Shown here: in pieces, positions 25,028-33,676 of the stretch | How the letters are laid out: each line of letters opens with the position of its first letter | Position numbering within the stretch: position 1 is the first letter of the stretch | Assembly: GCF_946886105.1 (NCBI RefSeq) | Contig: NZ_CAMPHV010000010.1 | Location: forward strand, 62,001 to 126,000 | Length of the DNA: 64,000 nucleotides | Reading direction: 5' to 3' | Source of the DNA: an uncultured Pseudomonas sp. | GTDB lineage: Bacteria > Pseudomonadota > Gammaproteobacteria > Pseudomonadales > Pseudomonadaceae | Notes under the pieces: generated by a model | What the model saw: the letters and a program-made list of their open reading frames with translations, nothing else | Told to the model about the DNA's origin: nothing | Databases searched by the model: none | Translations under genes and position numbers: made by a program

Positions 25028-26740
25028 TTAAACAGCGGCCTGCTGAGCGCTTTCCCAGACCACGGTTTCGCCCGATTTGGAGACATGCGCCATCAGCGTC
25101 GAATATTGCTCCTCGACCTTGTTGCGCTTGACCTTCAAGGTCGGGGTGACGAAGCCGGTGTCCGGCGACCAGTCCTTCGTCGAAATCACCACGCCGGAAA
25201 TCTTTTCGTGGTTGAGCAGGCTGGCATTGAGCTGTTGCACGAACTTGTGAATGGCCTCGCCAATTTCGCTGCGCGGCGAGTTCTGGTAGGCCTCGGCCAG
25301 GGTCACGACGGCCACGGGCTGGGTCAGCCCGGAGCCGGCCAGGCAGATCTGCTCGAACCCTTTGAACGAGGCCAGTTGCGCCTCGATGGGCGCGGGGGCC
25401 ACGTATTCGCCTTTCTCGGTTTTGAATATTTCCTTGATGCGCCCGGAAATACGCAGATAGCCCTGGCTGTCCACTTCGCCCAGGTCGCCGGTCTTGTAAT
25501 AGCCTTGCGCGTCGAGGGCCTCGCGGGTCTTTTCTTCATCCTTGTAATAGCCGCTCATCAGCGTCGGGCAGTTGAACAGGATCTCGCCTTCCTCGCTCAG
25601 CTTGAAGCCGTTGTCCGGCATGGCCTTGCCGACCGTGCCCGGCTTGTATTCGTTGGGCCGGCCGATAAAGCCATAGGCGAAGTTTTCCGTCATGCCATAG
25701 CCTTCGGAAATATGGATGCCGATTTTGGCGTACCAATCGAGCAGCGCAGGGGAAATCGCCGCCGCTCCCGACACTATGATCCTGGCCTGGTCGAGCCCCA
25801 GGGTCTTTCTGACTTTTTGCGAAACGACACTTTTGACGAAGGGGATGCGTAACAACCAGACGAGTTTTTCCTGCGGCATCTTTTCCAGGATGCCGCCCTG
25901 GAATTTCTTCCACAGCCGCGGCACCGAGAAGAAGATCGTCGGGCGCACCGAGCACAGGTCGCGCTGGAAGGTGCTCAGCGATTGGGTGAAATTGATCTGC
26001 ATCCCGGAATACATGCTGTTGGTCGCCACCAACAAGCGCTCGGCGACATGGGCCAGCGGCAGGAACGACAGCGAGCGGTCGTCCGGGGTGATTCTGAAGA
26101 TGTCCAGCGAGCGCGGCCCGACATGGCGCGGCGCCCGGTAGCAATGCACGACCCCTTTGGGGTGGCCGGTGGTGCCGGAGGTGTAGATGATCGTCCAGAC
26201 ATCGTCGTCGGCCGGCACCGGGAACTGATCGAAGGCGCTGTTTTTGTCGATCAACTCGGCCAGGGAATGGTCGACCTCGTTCTCGCGGTCGAAATCGCAG
26301 TCCTGGCCGTGGAATGAAAAGCCGATTTTCACCAAGTCGTCCGGAATGCTGCCTTTGAGTCGATCCCAGACCTTCTTATCGAGCTTGCCGACGAAGATCG
26401 CTTTCGAGTCCGAATGCTCCAGCACATAACCCAGGGTTTCCGGGGTTTGATCGAAATACAGCGGCACGCTGACAAAGCCGCCCAATTGCAGCGCGAGGTC
26501 GGTGATGATCCATTCCGCGCAGTTCTTCGACAGGATCGCGATCTTATCCCCGCGATTGAAGCCAAGGTTATATAAGGCATTGGTGAGTTTGCGGGTCGCG
26601 TCTGCGACTTGCGACCAGGTGTATTCGCGCCATTGGCCGTCTATGGGTTGTCGCAGATAAACTTTTTCGGGGTGATTCATCTCCCAGTGATACAGCATTT
26701 CAATAGGCGATTTCCCTTTGGAAAAATTACTTAGCTGCAT
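25028..26740 (-). CDS. Long-chain acyl-CoA synthetase-like AMP-forming ligase
   Basis: 570 residues with the adenylate-forming core: IIYTSGTTGHPKGVVH (P loop, near residue 190), LSFLPLAHVAERL, SEGYGMTENFAYG, YKTGDLGEVDSQGYLRISGR and a C-terminal lysine in PTLKVKRNKVEEQY. It should activate a carboxylic acid to the acyl-AMP and then acyl-CoA. Long-chain ligases of this style are usually about 560-600 residues. It is the last gene of the HxlR/diiron cluster, 74 bases after the thioesterase, and the obvious entry enzyme for its acid substrate. An A-rich Crc-like stretch lies in its leader. Confidence 0.9.
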   Translation of the reverse strand: MQLSNFSKGKSPIEMLYHWEMNHPEKVYLRQPIDGQWREYTWSQVADATRKLTNALYNLGFNRGDKIAILSKNCAEWIITDLALQLGGFVSVPLYFDQTPETLGYVLEHSDSKAIFVGKLDKKVWDRLKGSIPDDLVKIGFSFHGQDCDFDRENEVDHSLAELIDKNSAFDQFPVPADDDVWTIIYTSGTTGHPKGVVHCYRAPRHVGPRSLDIFRITPDDRSLSFLPLAHVAERLLVATNSMYSGMQINFTQSLSTFQRDLCSVRPTIFFSVPRLWKKFQGGILEKMPQEKLVWLLRIPFVKSVVSQKVRKTLGLDQARIIVSGAAAISPALLDWYAKIGIHISEGYGMTENFAYGFIGRPNEYKPGTVGKAMPDNGFKLSEEGEILFNCPTLMSGYYKDEEKTREALDAQGYYKTGDLGEVDSQGYLRISGRIKEIFKTEKGEYVAPAPIEAQLASFKGFEQICLAGSGLTQPVAVVTLAEAYQNSPRSEIGEAIHKFVQQLNASLLNHEKISGVVISTKDWSPDTGFVTPTLKVKRNKVEEQYSTLMAHVSKSGETVVWESAQQAAV

Positions 26741-26814
26741 ACCTTGCCACCTGTCTTGATATTATTTTTTGGCTTTATGGGAGCTGGCCCCGATAGCCGA
26801 CGACTACTAGTTAT

Positions 26815-27342
26815 TTATGCGCCAGTCGCATTCATCAGGCGTTCGGCTTCGAGCCATGCGCCAATCGAAGCGGGTATAGCCGGGGAGTTCTGCGAGAAAC
26901 CCAAAGACCTGTACAGCTCATTGCTCGGAACTATGCCGCTTTTGCCAATGATCGCGCCTTTACTGTGTCCGACAGCCATTACCCTGTCGCCGCAGATGAA
27001 TTCGAACTTCATGTAACTCCATTGCTCGTCCCAGCACACCACCGAGAACTTCAGCTTGTAAGTGGCAAATGGTTTGAGGCCTTTTCGGTAAGAAAGAATG
27101 GCGGCGCCCAATACCGGCTTCCAGCCGTTCTTGATGCCCAGCCTGACCAGGCCCGCGCGGGTCATGTATTCGATAAGGGCGAGATCGAGAATCGTCAGAT
27201 AGCGCCCGTTATTCATATGACCGTTGAAGTCGAGGTCGTTCGGCAATACCCGCAACTTGAGTTCGATGGTGTCGCCGATCTCTATCGCCGGTTTCAGTAA
27301 CGACCGGAGCAAGGTGAGGATGAGGCGCAGGTACAAATTCAT
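26815..27342 (-). CDS. Hotdog-fold acyl-CoA thioesterase-like protein
   Basis: 175 residues. LRVLPNDLDFNGHMNNGRYLTILDLALIEYM is the hotdog helix region of the THEM6/4HBT-like group (the D-x-N-x-H-x-N motif), followed by strands (YKLKFSVVCWDEQWSYMKFEF) and a C-terminal helix. It should hydrolyse or bind an acyl-CoA thioester in the cytoplasm. It lies 42 bases after the hydratase-like gene and precedes the acyl-CoA ligase, so it belongs to the same operon. Confidence 0.82.
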   Translation of the reverse strand: MNLYLRLILTLLRSLLKPAIEIGDTIELKLRVLPNDLDFNGHMNNGRYLTILDLALIEYMTRAGLVRLGIKNGWKPVLGAAILSYRKGLKPFATYKLKFSVVCWDEQWSYMKFEFICGDRVMAVGHSKGAIIGKSGIVPSNELYRSLGFSQNSPAIPASIGAWLEAERLMNATGA

Positions 27343-27384
27343 GAACGAATGCTCTGGGTTGAAATGTCGCCGGGTATTCTGTCG

Positions 27385-28167
27385 TCAGCATGTTTCCGCA
27401 TGTCGGGTCTTCATCCTCTGTTGCAGATCCAAGGCGATTTTACGGAGGTTGCTTTGCACCTCGGTGGATAGGAATTGCTTGATAAAAGGCGTCACCGGCA
27501 GCTTGGCGGGTTCTACGAACTGCTGCGCGAGGTCGGCGCGGGCTGTCTTGCGGAGCGACTGCATGCTGTCGGCGGGCAGGCGCAGCAGACCGGCAAGCCG
27601 CTCGACGGCGCGGCCGATCACTTGCTCGGGGGCCACGACCTCGTCGACGAAGCCGATCTCAAGGGCCTGCTGCGGGCTGAGCAGGTCGCCGAACATCAGC
27701 AGCTTGCCCGCACGGTGCGGCCCGACGATGCGGCGGATGGACATCTGGAAGCATTCGGGCAGGGTGATGCCCGCCTGTACTTCGTTGAGCCCGATATGCC
27801 AGTTGCCGCTGCCGGCGATGCGGTAGTCGGAGAAGGCGGCAATCAGCGTTCCCGAGGCGATGCAGTGCCCCGTGATGGCGGCTACGACGGGCACCGGGGA
27901 CAGCGCCATGCTGGTGGCGAGTTCGAACACCGCATGCCAGTACTCCTCGACGAGTTCTTCATCGCCGCGGATCAGGTTGAAGATATCGATGCCGGAGGAG
28001 AAGAACCCCGGTTGCCCGGAGATCACGATGCCGCGGGTCTGATTGCGCTTGGCGTTATCGATGAAGTCTTTCAAGGCAACCAGTGTTTCGATGTCCATCA
28101 GATTGACCGGAGGGTTCGAGATGGACAGCTCGATTATTCCATTGTCATGCCGTTGTGTTTTCACCAT
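27385..28167 (-). CDS. Enoyl-CoA hydratase/isomerase-family protein
   Basis: 260 residues from the ATG at 28167, which has GGAG 8 bases upstream; an upstream GTG is too close to that site. Crotonase-fold motifs: SISNPPVNLMDIETL, GIVISGQPGFFSSGIDIFNL (oxyanion-hole loop), VVAAITGHCIASGTLIAAFSDYRIAG and GLNEVQAGITLPECF. In true hydratases two glutamates stand in the loops around residues 115 and 135; here only the one in LNEVQ is evident, so isomerase, hydrolase or another crotonase chemistry is possible. It belongs to the diiron cluster. Confidence 0.87.
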   Translation of the reverse strand: MVKTQRHDNGIIELSISNPPVNLMDIETLVALKDFIDNAKRNQTRGIVISGQPGFFSSGIDIFNLIRGDEELVEEYWHAVFELATSMALSPVPVVAAITGHCIASGTLIAAFSDYRIAGSGNWHIGLNEVQAGITLPECFQMSIRRIVGPHRAGKLLMFGDLLSPQQALEIGFVDEVVAPEQVIGRAVERLAGLLRLPADSMQSLRKTARADLAQQFVEPAKLPVTPFIKQFLSTEVQSNLRKIALDLQQRMKTRHAETC

Positions 28168-28220
28168 GGTGCACACTCCATGTTGGCTGAGTCGTGTATT
28201 GAACCGACAGGTTCCTGGAA

Positions 28221-28252
28221 TGCCGGCGTGGCGCTAGTGCGCCTCGCCGGCA
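28221..28252 (-). other. Strong intercistronic hairpin after the diiron oxygenase gene
   Basis: tgccggcg and cgccggca form the outer 8 bp, ggcgc and gcgcc the inner 5 bp, with one mismatch between and loop tagt. It starts 20 bases past the oxygenase stop and has no T tract on the minus strand. It more likely stabilises the upstream message or tunes polarity than terminates. Confidence 0.6.
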
Positions 28253-28272
28253 GTGGTCTGCTAACGACCTGC

Positions 28273-29184
28273 TCAGATGATGCCGTACTTCCTGCACCAG
28301 TCATTGACGTCTTTAAAACGCAATTCGTTTAGTGCTTTGTTGTGCGGCGAATTTCGGATGGCTTCGATGGCGTGTTGGTCGTCCCGTTTGATTGGGAAAT
28401 CGAATGAAGTGAAGCGTGCGATTTCCGGCATGTAGGTGTATTCGTCGACCAGAAATTTATAACCCTTCTTGAAGAAGCCGCACATTTCTTTGACTTCGTC
28501 TTCTGGTGCGGTCTCGAAGAAGTTTTCCGCAATATGTTTGGCGAAGGCGATATGCCGCACTTCTTCCATATGATGTTCTCGGAACATCTTGCGGGTCAGC
28601 GGGTCGATGGAATCGTGCTGGGTTTGGTAAATGGAGTTCAACTCGGCGAACCACTCGATCAGCAGGTTCCAGATAATCCCGTATACCGGATGACGGTTCG
28701 GCAGTTGCTGTTCGAAGTTGGAGAACTGCGGGATGGTCGCCGGATGGCTCCACAGTTCCAGGTTCGCAGTCTTCAAATAGCGACGGAACAACAGGGTATG
28801 GACGATCTCCTCGCGGGAGAAAATCATCAGATACTCGCGCACATCGTCGGTCAGCACGGCGTTGTACTTGTTCACATAGCCCACATAGAGTTCCGGCAGG
28901 GCTTGTTCGAGCCAGATGAAGTAGGACACGTCGCGCGCGGTTTCCAGCCAGAGCACTTCCAGTCGCTGCTCGGGCGTCATGGCGTCCCAGTAGGGGGTGC
29001 CGTATAACCAGGCGGTTTCTTCGAGTTTCGGTAACTTGGATTTATCGACACCTTGTGCCCAATCCACTACCTCGTTCAGTTTGAGTACTTTGCGGTGAGA
29101 TGCATCGATCAGGGTGTTGATCACCCCGCTGCGCTTGCTGGTGAGCGGGATAGGGTTGTTGTGGGTTTCAACTGCGGCTTCCAT
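28273..29184 (-). CDS. AurF-like non-haem diiron oxygenase
   Basis: 303 residues from the ATG at 29184, with AAGGAG 5 bases upstream. It is all-helical and carries the ligand pattern of the AurF family: a glutamate in WLETARDVSYFIWLEQ, EEIVH (Glu126 and His129), a glutamate in IEWFAELNS, and HHMEEVRH (His204 or 205, Glu208, His211). That makes a carboxylate-bridged diiron site with three histidines. AurF itself oxidises p-aminobenzoate to the nitro acid; relatives act on other amines and on lipids. With a CoA ligase, a crotonase and a thioesterase, an acyl-type substrate is plausible but unproven. Confidence 0.85.
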   Translation of the reverse strand: MEAAVETHNNPIPLTSKRSGVINTLIDASHRKVLKLNEVVDWAQGVDKSKLPKLEETAWLYGTPYWDAMTPEQRLEVLWLETARDVSYFIWLEQALPELYVGYVNKYNAVLTDDVREYLMIFSREEIVHTLLFRRYLKTANLELWSHPATIPQFSNFEQQLPNRHPVYGIIWNLLIEWFAELNSIYQTQHDSIDPLTRKMFREHHMEEVRHIAFAKHIAENFFETAPEDEVKEMCGFFKKGYKFLVDEYTYMPEIARFTSFDFPIKRDDQHAIEAIRNSPHNKALNELRFKDVNDWCRKYGII

Positions 29185-29276
29185 GTTATCTCCTTGTCGA
29201 TAGTTCACTAATCGGTTGTGGGGATTTTATTTTTGGCGGTTGCACGTCTCCTGGGGGTACAGATCTAAGGGGGGCC

Positions 29277-29804
29277 TTAGTTGAGTAGCGAGATTTCTTT
29301 AGCGGGCGTCGGCGCAACGGTTCTGCCGTGCAGCAGGGCATCGGTTTTGCCATCGGCGCCGGCACCGGGTAGCACTTCCAGTTCGGCGATCCCGAGAGGT
29401 CTCTTGCCGTCGGCCGATATGGCGCTGACCCCGCCGATATCCAGCCCGGTCGACCGCTCGACGAATCGAATGCGCCTGCCCTTCGGATTCGGCGCCCACT
29501 TCTCTCCCCATTCGGTCAGGGCGAGCAACATGGGCGCGAGCTCCATGCCTTTTTCCGTCAATTTGTATTCGTAAGAGCGGCCGTCGACGTGGCAGCGCAC
29601 GCGCTCGAAGATTCCGCTCTCGGTGAGCCGCTGCAAGCGCGTGGTCAAGGTGCCAGTCGCGATCCCCAGGTGCTGTTGAAAATCCTGGAAGCGCGTCATG
29701 CCGCAGAAGGCATTGCGCAGAATTAAAATCGACCACCACTCTCCGACCAGATTCAAGGTTTGCGCCACCGGGCAATTCATGGTTTCAAAAGACGTTCGGC
29801 TCAT
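29277..29804 (-). CDS. HxlR-family transcriptional regulator
   Basis: 175 residues from the ATG at 29804, chosen because the family begins shortly before the NCPVAQTLNLVGEWWSILILR helix; a GTG start at 29873 would run through a promoter-like dyad. The winged helix is complete: MTRFQDFQQHLGIATGTLTTRLQRLTESGIFER and YEYKLTEKGMELAPML. HxlR proteins are small repressors or activators that often sense quinones, aldehydes or other electrophiles through a conserved cysteine; NCPVAQ supplies one. It has a longer C-terminal tail than usual. It heads the diiron operon and probably controls it. Confidence 0.9.
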   Translation of the reverse strand: MSRTSFETMNCPVAQTLNLVGEWWSILILRNAFCGMTRFQDFQQHLGIATGTLTTRLQRLTESGIFERVRCHVDGRSYEYKLTEKGMELAPMLLALTEWGEKWAPNPKGRRIRFVERSTGLDIGGVSAISADGKRPLGIAELEVLPGAGADGKTDALLHGRTVAPTPAKEISLLN

Positions 29805-30243
29805 GGTGCGGCTGCTCGCCTCCTGGTTCGTTTGGTAAATAGCTTCAATTATTGAATCTATATTTTGTGGCACGAGCGTGTCAATCCGCAGGTCGGATTT
29901 TCTGAGCAGTCGGTCGATTAGCGGTCGGCACTGGGCTGAATGGCCGAGAGGCCGCGATGAGGGTTATGGCGTTTGTCGCTGGCGCGATTGGGAAGGGTGG
30001 TGCGGAGCCGCATGGTGCTGCGGCCGGGACCCGTTGATTCCGGTTATCCGGCTGTTCACGGCGCAGGCGTTGGCCGAGCCGATGCGATTCGAGAGGCGGG
30101 CTGGCGGGCTATGAAGGGCGCCGCTCGGCAGCTATTGGCGTATGGCGCCCGGCGAGTGGCGGATCGCCTCGCCGTTGGGCGCCTGTGGCACGGGCGCGGG
30201 TCCCTTGGATGGATAGCGGCACGGCTTCCATGCCGCGCGGGCT
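29805..30243. other. Intergenic region upstream of the HxlR gene
   Basis: 439 bases between the HxlR start and the end of the autotransporter gene, both on the minus strand. The first 80 bases next to HxlR are AT-rich and promoter-like. The rest is GC-rich with no convincing gene, repeat or terminator. Confidence 0.5.
29844..29856. promoter_or_regulatory. Candidate operator dyad upstream of the HxlR gene
   Basis: TTCAAT-T-ATTGAA, a perfect 6-bp dyad in an AT-rich stretch 40 bases before the HxlR start. Position and symmetry suit autoregulation by the dimeric HxlR protein and a promoter for the diiron operon. Confidence 0.45.
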
Positions 30244-33200
30244 TTACCAGTTATGCCGCAGCCCCGCCTGGACGGTCCAGTTGCGCTGCGCATCCACCGC
30301 GGTGGCGGCGGACGCTTCGATGAACAGGCGCGTGTTGCCGAGGCCGACGTCGCCGCCGAGCACGAATTCGCTGCCCGTACCTTTGCGCTCCGCCGTATCG
30401 GGGGCGATGTTGCCGCCGTCCTTGGAGGCGTTGATCGCCAGGTTGTCGCCCAGGTAGCGCAATGCCGACGCCCGTACATAGAGGCCGCCATTAATTCCTG
30501 GGCCCTGCAGCGTCTTGCCGATCTCGACGCCGGCGCGCGCGACCGAGGACACCAGCCGGTCCTGGTCGATCTTCACGCCATTGCGGGTGGTGTGCTGGCT
30601 GCCGCGCATGGTACCGACGGACAAACCGAGTTGCGGTTCGATGTAATAACCGTTCGTGAGTTCGAACGGATAGCCACCTTCGGCATAGGTTCGGGCCGCT
30701 TGGGTCCGGTACTTGCCCGCGATTTCGCGGTTTTCCGAATCGCGTGCGTGGTAGCTGTTCTCCAACAGCGAAGCGTCTGCGCCGAGCAGAAGATAAGGGC
30801 CGCTGTCGGCGGACCAGCCGCTGTAGATGCCCAGGGTGGTGCCTTCCAGCTCGCCCTTGCCCTGCTCGTAGTTCGCCGTCGAACGGACCTGGGCGACGCT
30901 GAAACCGATGCTGCCGGAGGTGGCGTCACGGGTGAAGCTGCGATCCGCGCCGACCGTCAGGCCGTTGTAGTTCTGGCGATAGTCGCGCGAATAGGCGGTA
31001 TCCGCGCTCAATTCGCCGCTATCGGCCTTGGCCCAGACGCTGGCCTGAGCGACGCTCTGGCGGCGCGATCGCTCGCGCAGATGGCGCAGCGAGGCCTGCC
31101 CGCTGTTGTGCCAGAGATCGACGACACTGTCGGCGGCGTCGGCGGCGCTAAGCACCGTCTCCGATGGCCGCAGCCCAAGGGGAGCGCCACCCCCGCTTAC
31201 GCCGCCCGGCACCTGGACCACGTCGGGCACGGCGCCGCTCTCGCTGCCCTGGATGGTGATGCCCGTCAGCACTATCTTCTTGCCGTCGGCGCTCAGCGCC
31301 ACTTGCGGGCTGTAGGCGAATCTCACCAGATCGCCTTCATAGGTGCCGCTCCATTCGCCATCCAGGCCCGCGGCCGCCGCGAAGGTCGCAGTACCGCCGG
31401 CGGCCGCGCTGGCATCGACGATCTCGATCGGCCTGGCGGCGAGGATGGTTCTACCGTTGCGTATGGCCGTGGCGTCGACCCAGGAATTGTCGTCCAGCAC
31501 CGGGTCGTAGACGATGCTCACGCCCTGGGTACCGCTGGCGGAGAAACTGCTGATGCCGCTACCGAACACGATCTTGTCTGCACCGGCCGTGCCGGATTGG
31601 CCAGTGATGTCGCTGAGCAACTGAAAGCGCGCGCCATCGGCCAGCGAGACCGTGGCGTCGCCGGTGCTGCTGTTGATCCGCAGGGTGCGGTAGCCATGGG
31701 CTGGAATGGCCCCGGGGGTGAAGCTGCCCCAGTAGCCGGCCATATCGATCACGCCGTTGTCGCCCATGGCGAGAGAGCCGGAACCGAAATCGTTGCTCAG
31801 CGTGCCGCTGCCTTGCGGCGTCCAGGTCGCGCCGTTGGCGAGCGACAGGTCGGCACGGCCGACGCTGTAGCCGATATCGTTCTGCACGCCGCCGACCAGG
31901 CCGCGCAGCCAGGAATCGGCGGTGTCGAAATTGACGTTGACCGACCCGGTGTTGCCGTTGACAGGATCGGTCGCGGTGGCAATGTCGCCGTCGAGCTGCA
32001 CGCGCTGGCCGCCGGCCTGGTTGACGGTGACGCTGGCGTCCTGGATGTCGAGCGGTACGCTCCAGATCGAATATGCGGTGCCGGTGCGGCCCGCGGTGGT
32101 CGACACGGTCAGGCCGCCGGCGACATTGACAGTGCCGAAGTTGCGGATGCCATACACGTCAGCATCATCACAACTCGGGTGGTCGGGCGGGTTGCAAACG
32201 TTGGCAACCGTGAACGACACCGGCGCAGTGGGCGAGGTGAACTCGATGAGGCCGGTGCTGACCAGGCCGTAGGTTTCCGTCTCCGAGGCGACATCGACCG
32301 AGACCGCGCCGTCGAAGGTCATCACCGCACCGGGCGAGCGGTCGTTGCTGAGCCCGGAGGGCCTGCCGAACGGCGTGTAGCCGTTTTCCGGCCCTTCGCT
32401 GCGCACGAGCACGTCCACGTCGCCGTGCCAGCGCATCCATGCCGAGCGGTGGGTGTTGGCGATGCCGTGCGTGGAGCGTGGGCCCCTCACGTTGACGGTG
32501 GCGTCGCCGAAAACCTCCATGTCGCCCTGGTTGCGCACGCCGAACGCGGTCGAACCCATGGCGACCGTGGTCAGCGACAGATTGCCGTTGACCGTCAGCC
32601 GGGTATTGACGTTGTCGTTGTAGATGGCATGGGCGTTGTCGCTGGGCCAGATCGACAGCGCAGAGATGCTGGTGTCGCCGTTGAAGGTGATGGTGCCGCC
32701 GTCGGAGTTGTAGACCGCATCGAGCGTGCCGCGGCTTTCGGCGAGGATCGTGGTCGGGCCATTGAAGACGACGTTGCTGCGCCCCATGACCCAGACCGCG
32801 CGCGCAAAGCCCTGCGTATGGGCATGCAGGTCGGTGGCGCCGTTGAACACCGTGGTGCTGCCGCCGCGGGCGAACACCGCCTGAGCGCTGTTGCCGAGGC
32901 CGCCGCCGAAGTCCGCGTCGCGGGCGCGGGCGGAGATCCGGGTGTTGCCGTTGACGGTGAGCGTATTGCCGTCGTTGAGGATGCCGATCGCCGTTCCCCG
33001 GATGCTGCTCTCGCCGCGGCTCGCCGACAGGTCCAGTCTGCCGCCGCCGGCCACGTCCAGCGCCACCGGAGGATTCCCCGAGCCGATGGACACAGCGACC
33101 AGATCGCGGTCGATAGCCTCCAGCTCTATGCTGTCGCCATCGACGAAACTGTAGCGCGAGGCGCCGTCGATGAAATTGACGTCGTAAGCGGGATCGTAGC

Positions 33201-33450
33201 CGCCCGTGCCGCCGACTCCGTCGTTGCCGGCAACGCCGGTGATCGGTTCGATATAGATCACCGCGGCGCCGATCGTGGGCCAGGCTACCAGCCCGCTCAT
33301 CAAGGCGGCGGAGATGGACAGCGAGAGTCTTTTGCGACGGGGCTCGACGTTTGTGCGTTCGGTTGCCGGCATCCGGGCTGGCATTAATTGCGGACAATGT
33401 TCTACGCCGCGCGCGATCGCTCGCGCCCGCTTCTGCCGGATGCAGGTCAT
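30244..33450 (-). CDS. Type Va autotransporter
   Basis: 1068 residues. A long basic N-terminal extension leads to a signal helix (LSLSISAALMSGLVAWPTIGAA). The passenger (about 50-770) is rich in Gly, Asn, Thr and Val with many short strands such as GNTLTVNGNTRISARA and TITFNGDTSI, as expected for a right-handed beta helix. The C-terminal 265 residues form the barrel domain (SVWAKADSGELSADTAYSRDY, then alternating strands, ending QAGLRHNW). No protease triad or RGD motif was noticed, so adhesion or aggregation is the likeliest role. GGGGAA precedes the ATG at 33450. Confidence 0.88.
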   Translation of the reverse strand: MTCIRQKRARAIARGVEHCPQLMPARMPATERTNVEPRRKRLSLSISAALMSGLVAWPTIGAAVIYIEPITGVAGNDGVGGTGGYDPAYDVNFIDGASRYSFVDGDSIELEAIDRDLVAVSIGSGNPPVALDVAGGGRLDLSASRGESSIRGTAIGILNDGNTLTVNGNTRISARARDADFGGGLGNSAQAVFARGGSTTVFNGATDLHAHTQGFARAVWVMGRSNVVFNGPTTILAESRGTLDAVYNSDGGTITFNGDTSISALSIWPSDNAHAIYNDNVNTRLTVNGNLSLTTVAMGSTAFGVRNQGDMEVFGDATVNVRGPRSTHGIANTHRSAWMRWHGDVDVLVRSEGPENGYTPFGRPSGLSNDRSPGAVMTFDGAVSVDVASETETYGLVSTGLIEFTSPTAPVSFTVANVCNPPDHPSCDDADVYGIRNFGTVNVAGGLTVSTTAGRTGTAYSIWSVPLDIQDASVTVNQAGGQRVQLDGDIATATDPVNGNTGSVNVNFDTADSWLRGLVGGVQNDIGYSVGRADLSLANGATWTPQGSGTLSNDFGSGSLAMGDNGVIDMAGYWGSFTPGAIPAHGYRTLRINSSTGDATVSLADGARFQLLSDITGQSGTAGADKIVFGSGISSFSASGTQGVSIVYDPVLDDNSWVDATAIRNGRTILAARPIEIVDASAAAGGTATFAAAAGLDGEWSGTYEGDLVRFAYSPQVALSADGKKIVLTGITIQGSESGAVPDVVQVPGGVSGGGAPLGLRPSETVLSAADAADSVVDLWHNSGQASLRHLRERSRRQSVAQASVWAKADSGELSADTAYSRDYRQNYNGLTVGADRSFTRDATSGSIGFSVAQVRSTANYEQGKGELEGTTLGIYSGWSADSGPYLLLGADASLLENSYHARDSENREIAGKYRTQAARTYAEGGYPFELTNGYYIEPQLGLSVGTMRGSQHTTRNGVKIDQDRLVSSVARAGVEIGKTLQGPGINGGLYVRASALRYLGDNLAINASKDGGNIAPDTAERKGTGSEFVLGGDVGLGNTRLFIEASAATAVDAQRNWTVQAGLRHNW

Positions 33451-33676
33451 CGGGTTCCCCAGGTTCTAGAGTGCTATGGCCGTGTGGCCGAGTTGGCGGA
33501 CGGTCGCCAAGTCGTTCCGCTGGAAACTAGCACGCTGATTCCCTGCGCCGCGCGGCTTTTCCCGACCAGGTTGCGTTTGTGTGAGCGATCGCACTCGAGG
33601 GCGGCGCGGCAGATCACGCTACGCCCGGCGCCTATGGCGCGGGCGTTGGAACAGCGCCGATGAATGGCGCCGTCGG

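Noticed and set aside
25028..26740. Reading the AMP-forming ligase as a stand-alone nonribosomal peptide synthetase adenylation enzyme
   Set aside because: No carrier-protein or condensation gene is nearby, and the motifs and length match long-chain acyl-CoA synthetases better.
29973..30323. A 116-codon plus-strand frame between the HxlR and autotransporter genes
   Set aside because: It has no ribosome site or motif, runs antisense into the autotransporter end, and has shadow-like composition.
30253..33387. A 1044-codon open frame opposite the autotransporter gene
   Set aside because: It lies wholly antisense to a gene with a clear signal peptide and barrel domain. Its translation is Ala/Gly/Arg/Asp-rich without any fold or motif, as expected for a shadow frame in GC-rich DNA.
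33475..33555. A stretch resembling part of a tRNA-Leu or tRNA-Ser
   Set aside because: Bases 33483-33502 resemble the D-arm of tRNA-Leu (about 15 of 20) and ctggaaac recalls a tRNA-Ser anticodon loop, but no acceptor stem, T arm or consistent cloverleaf could be drawn.
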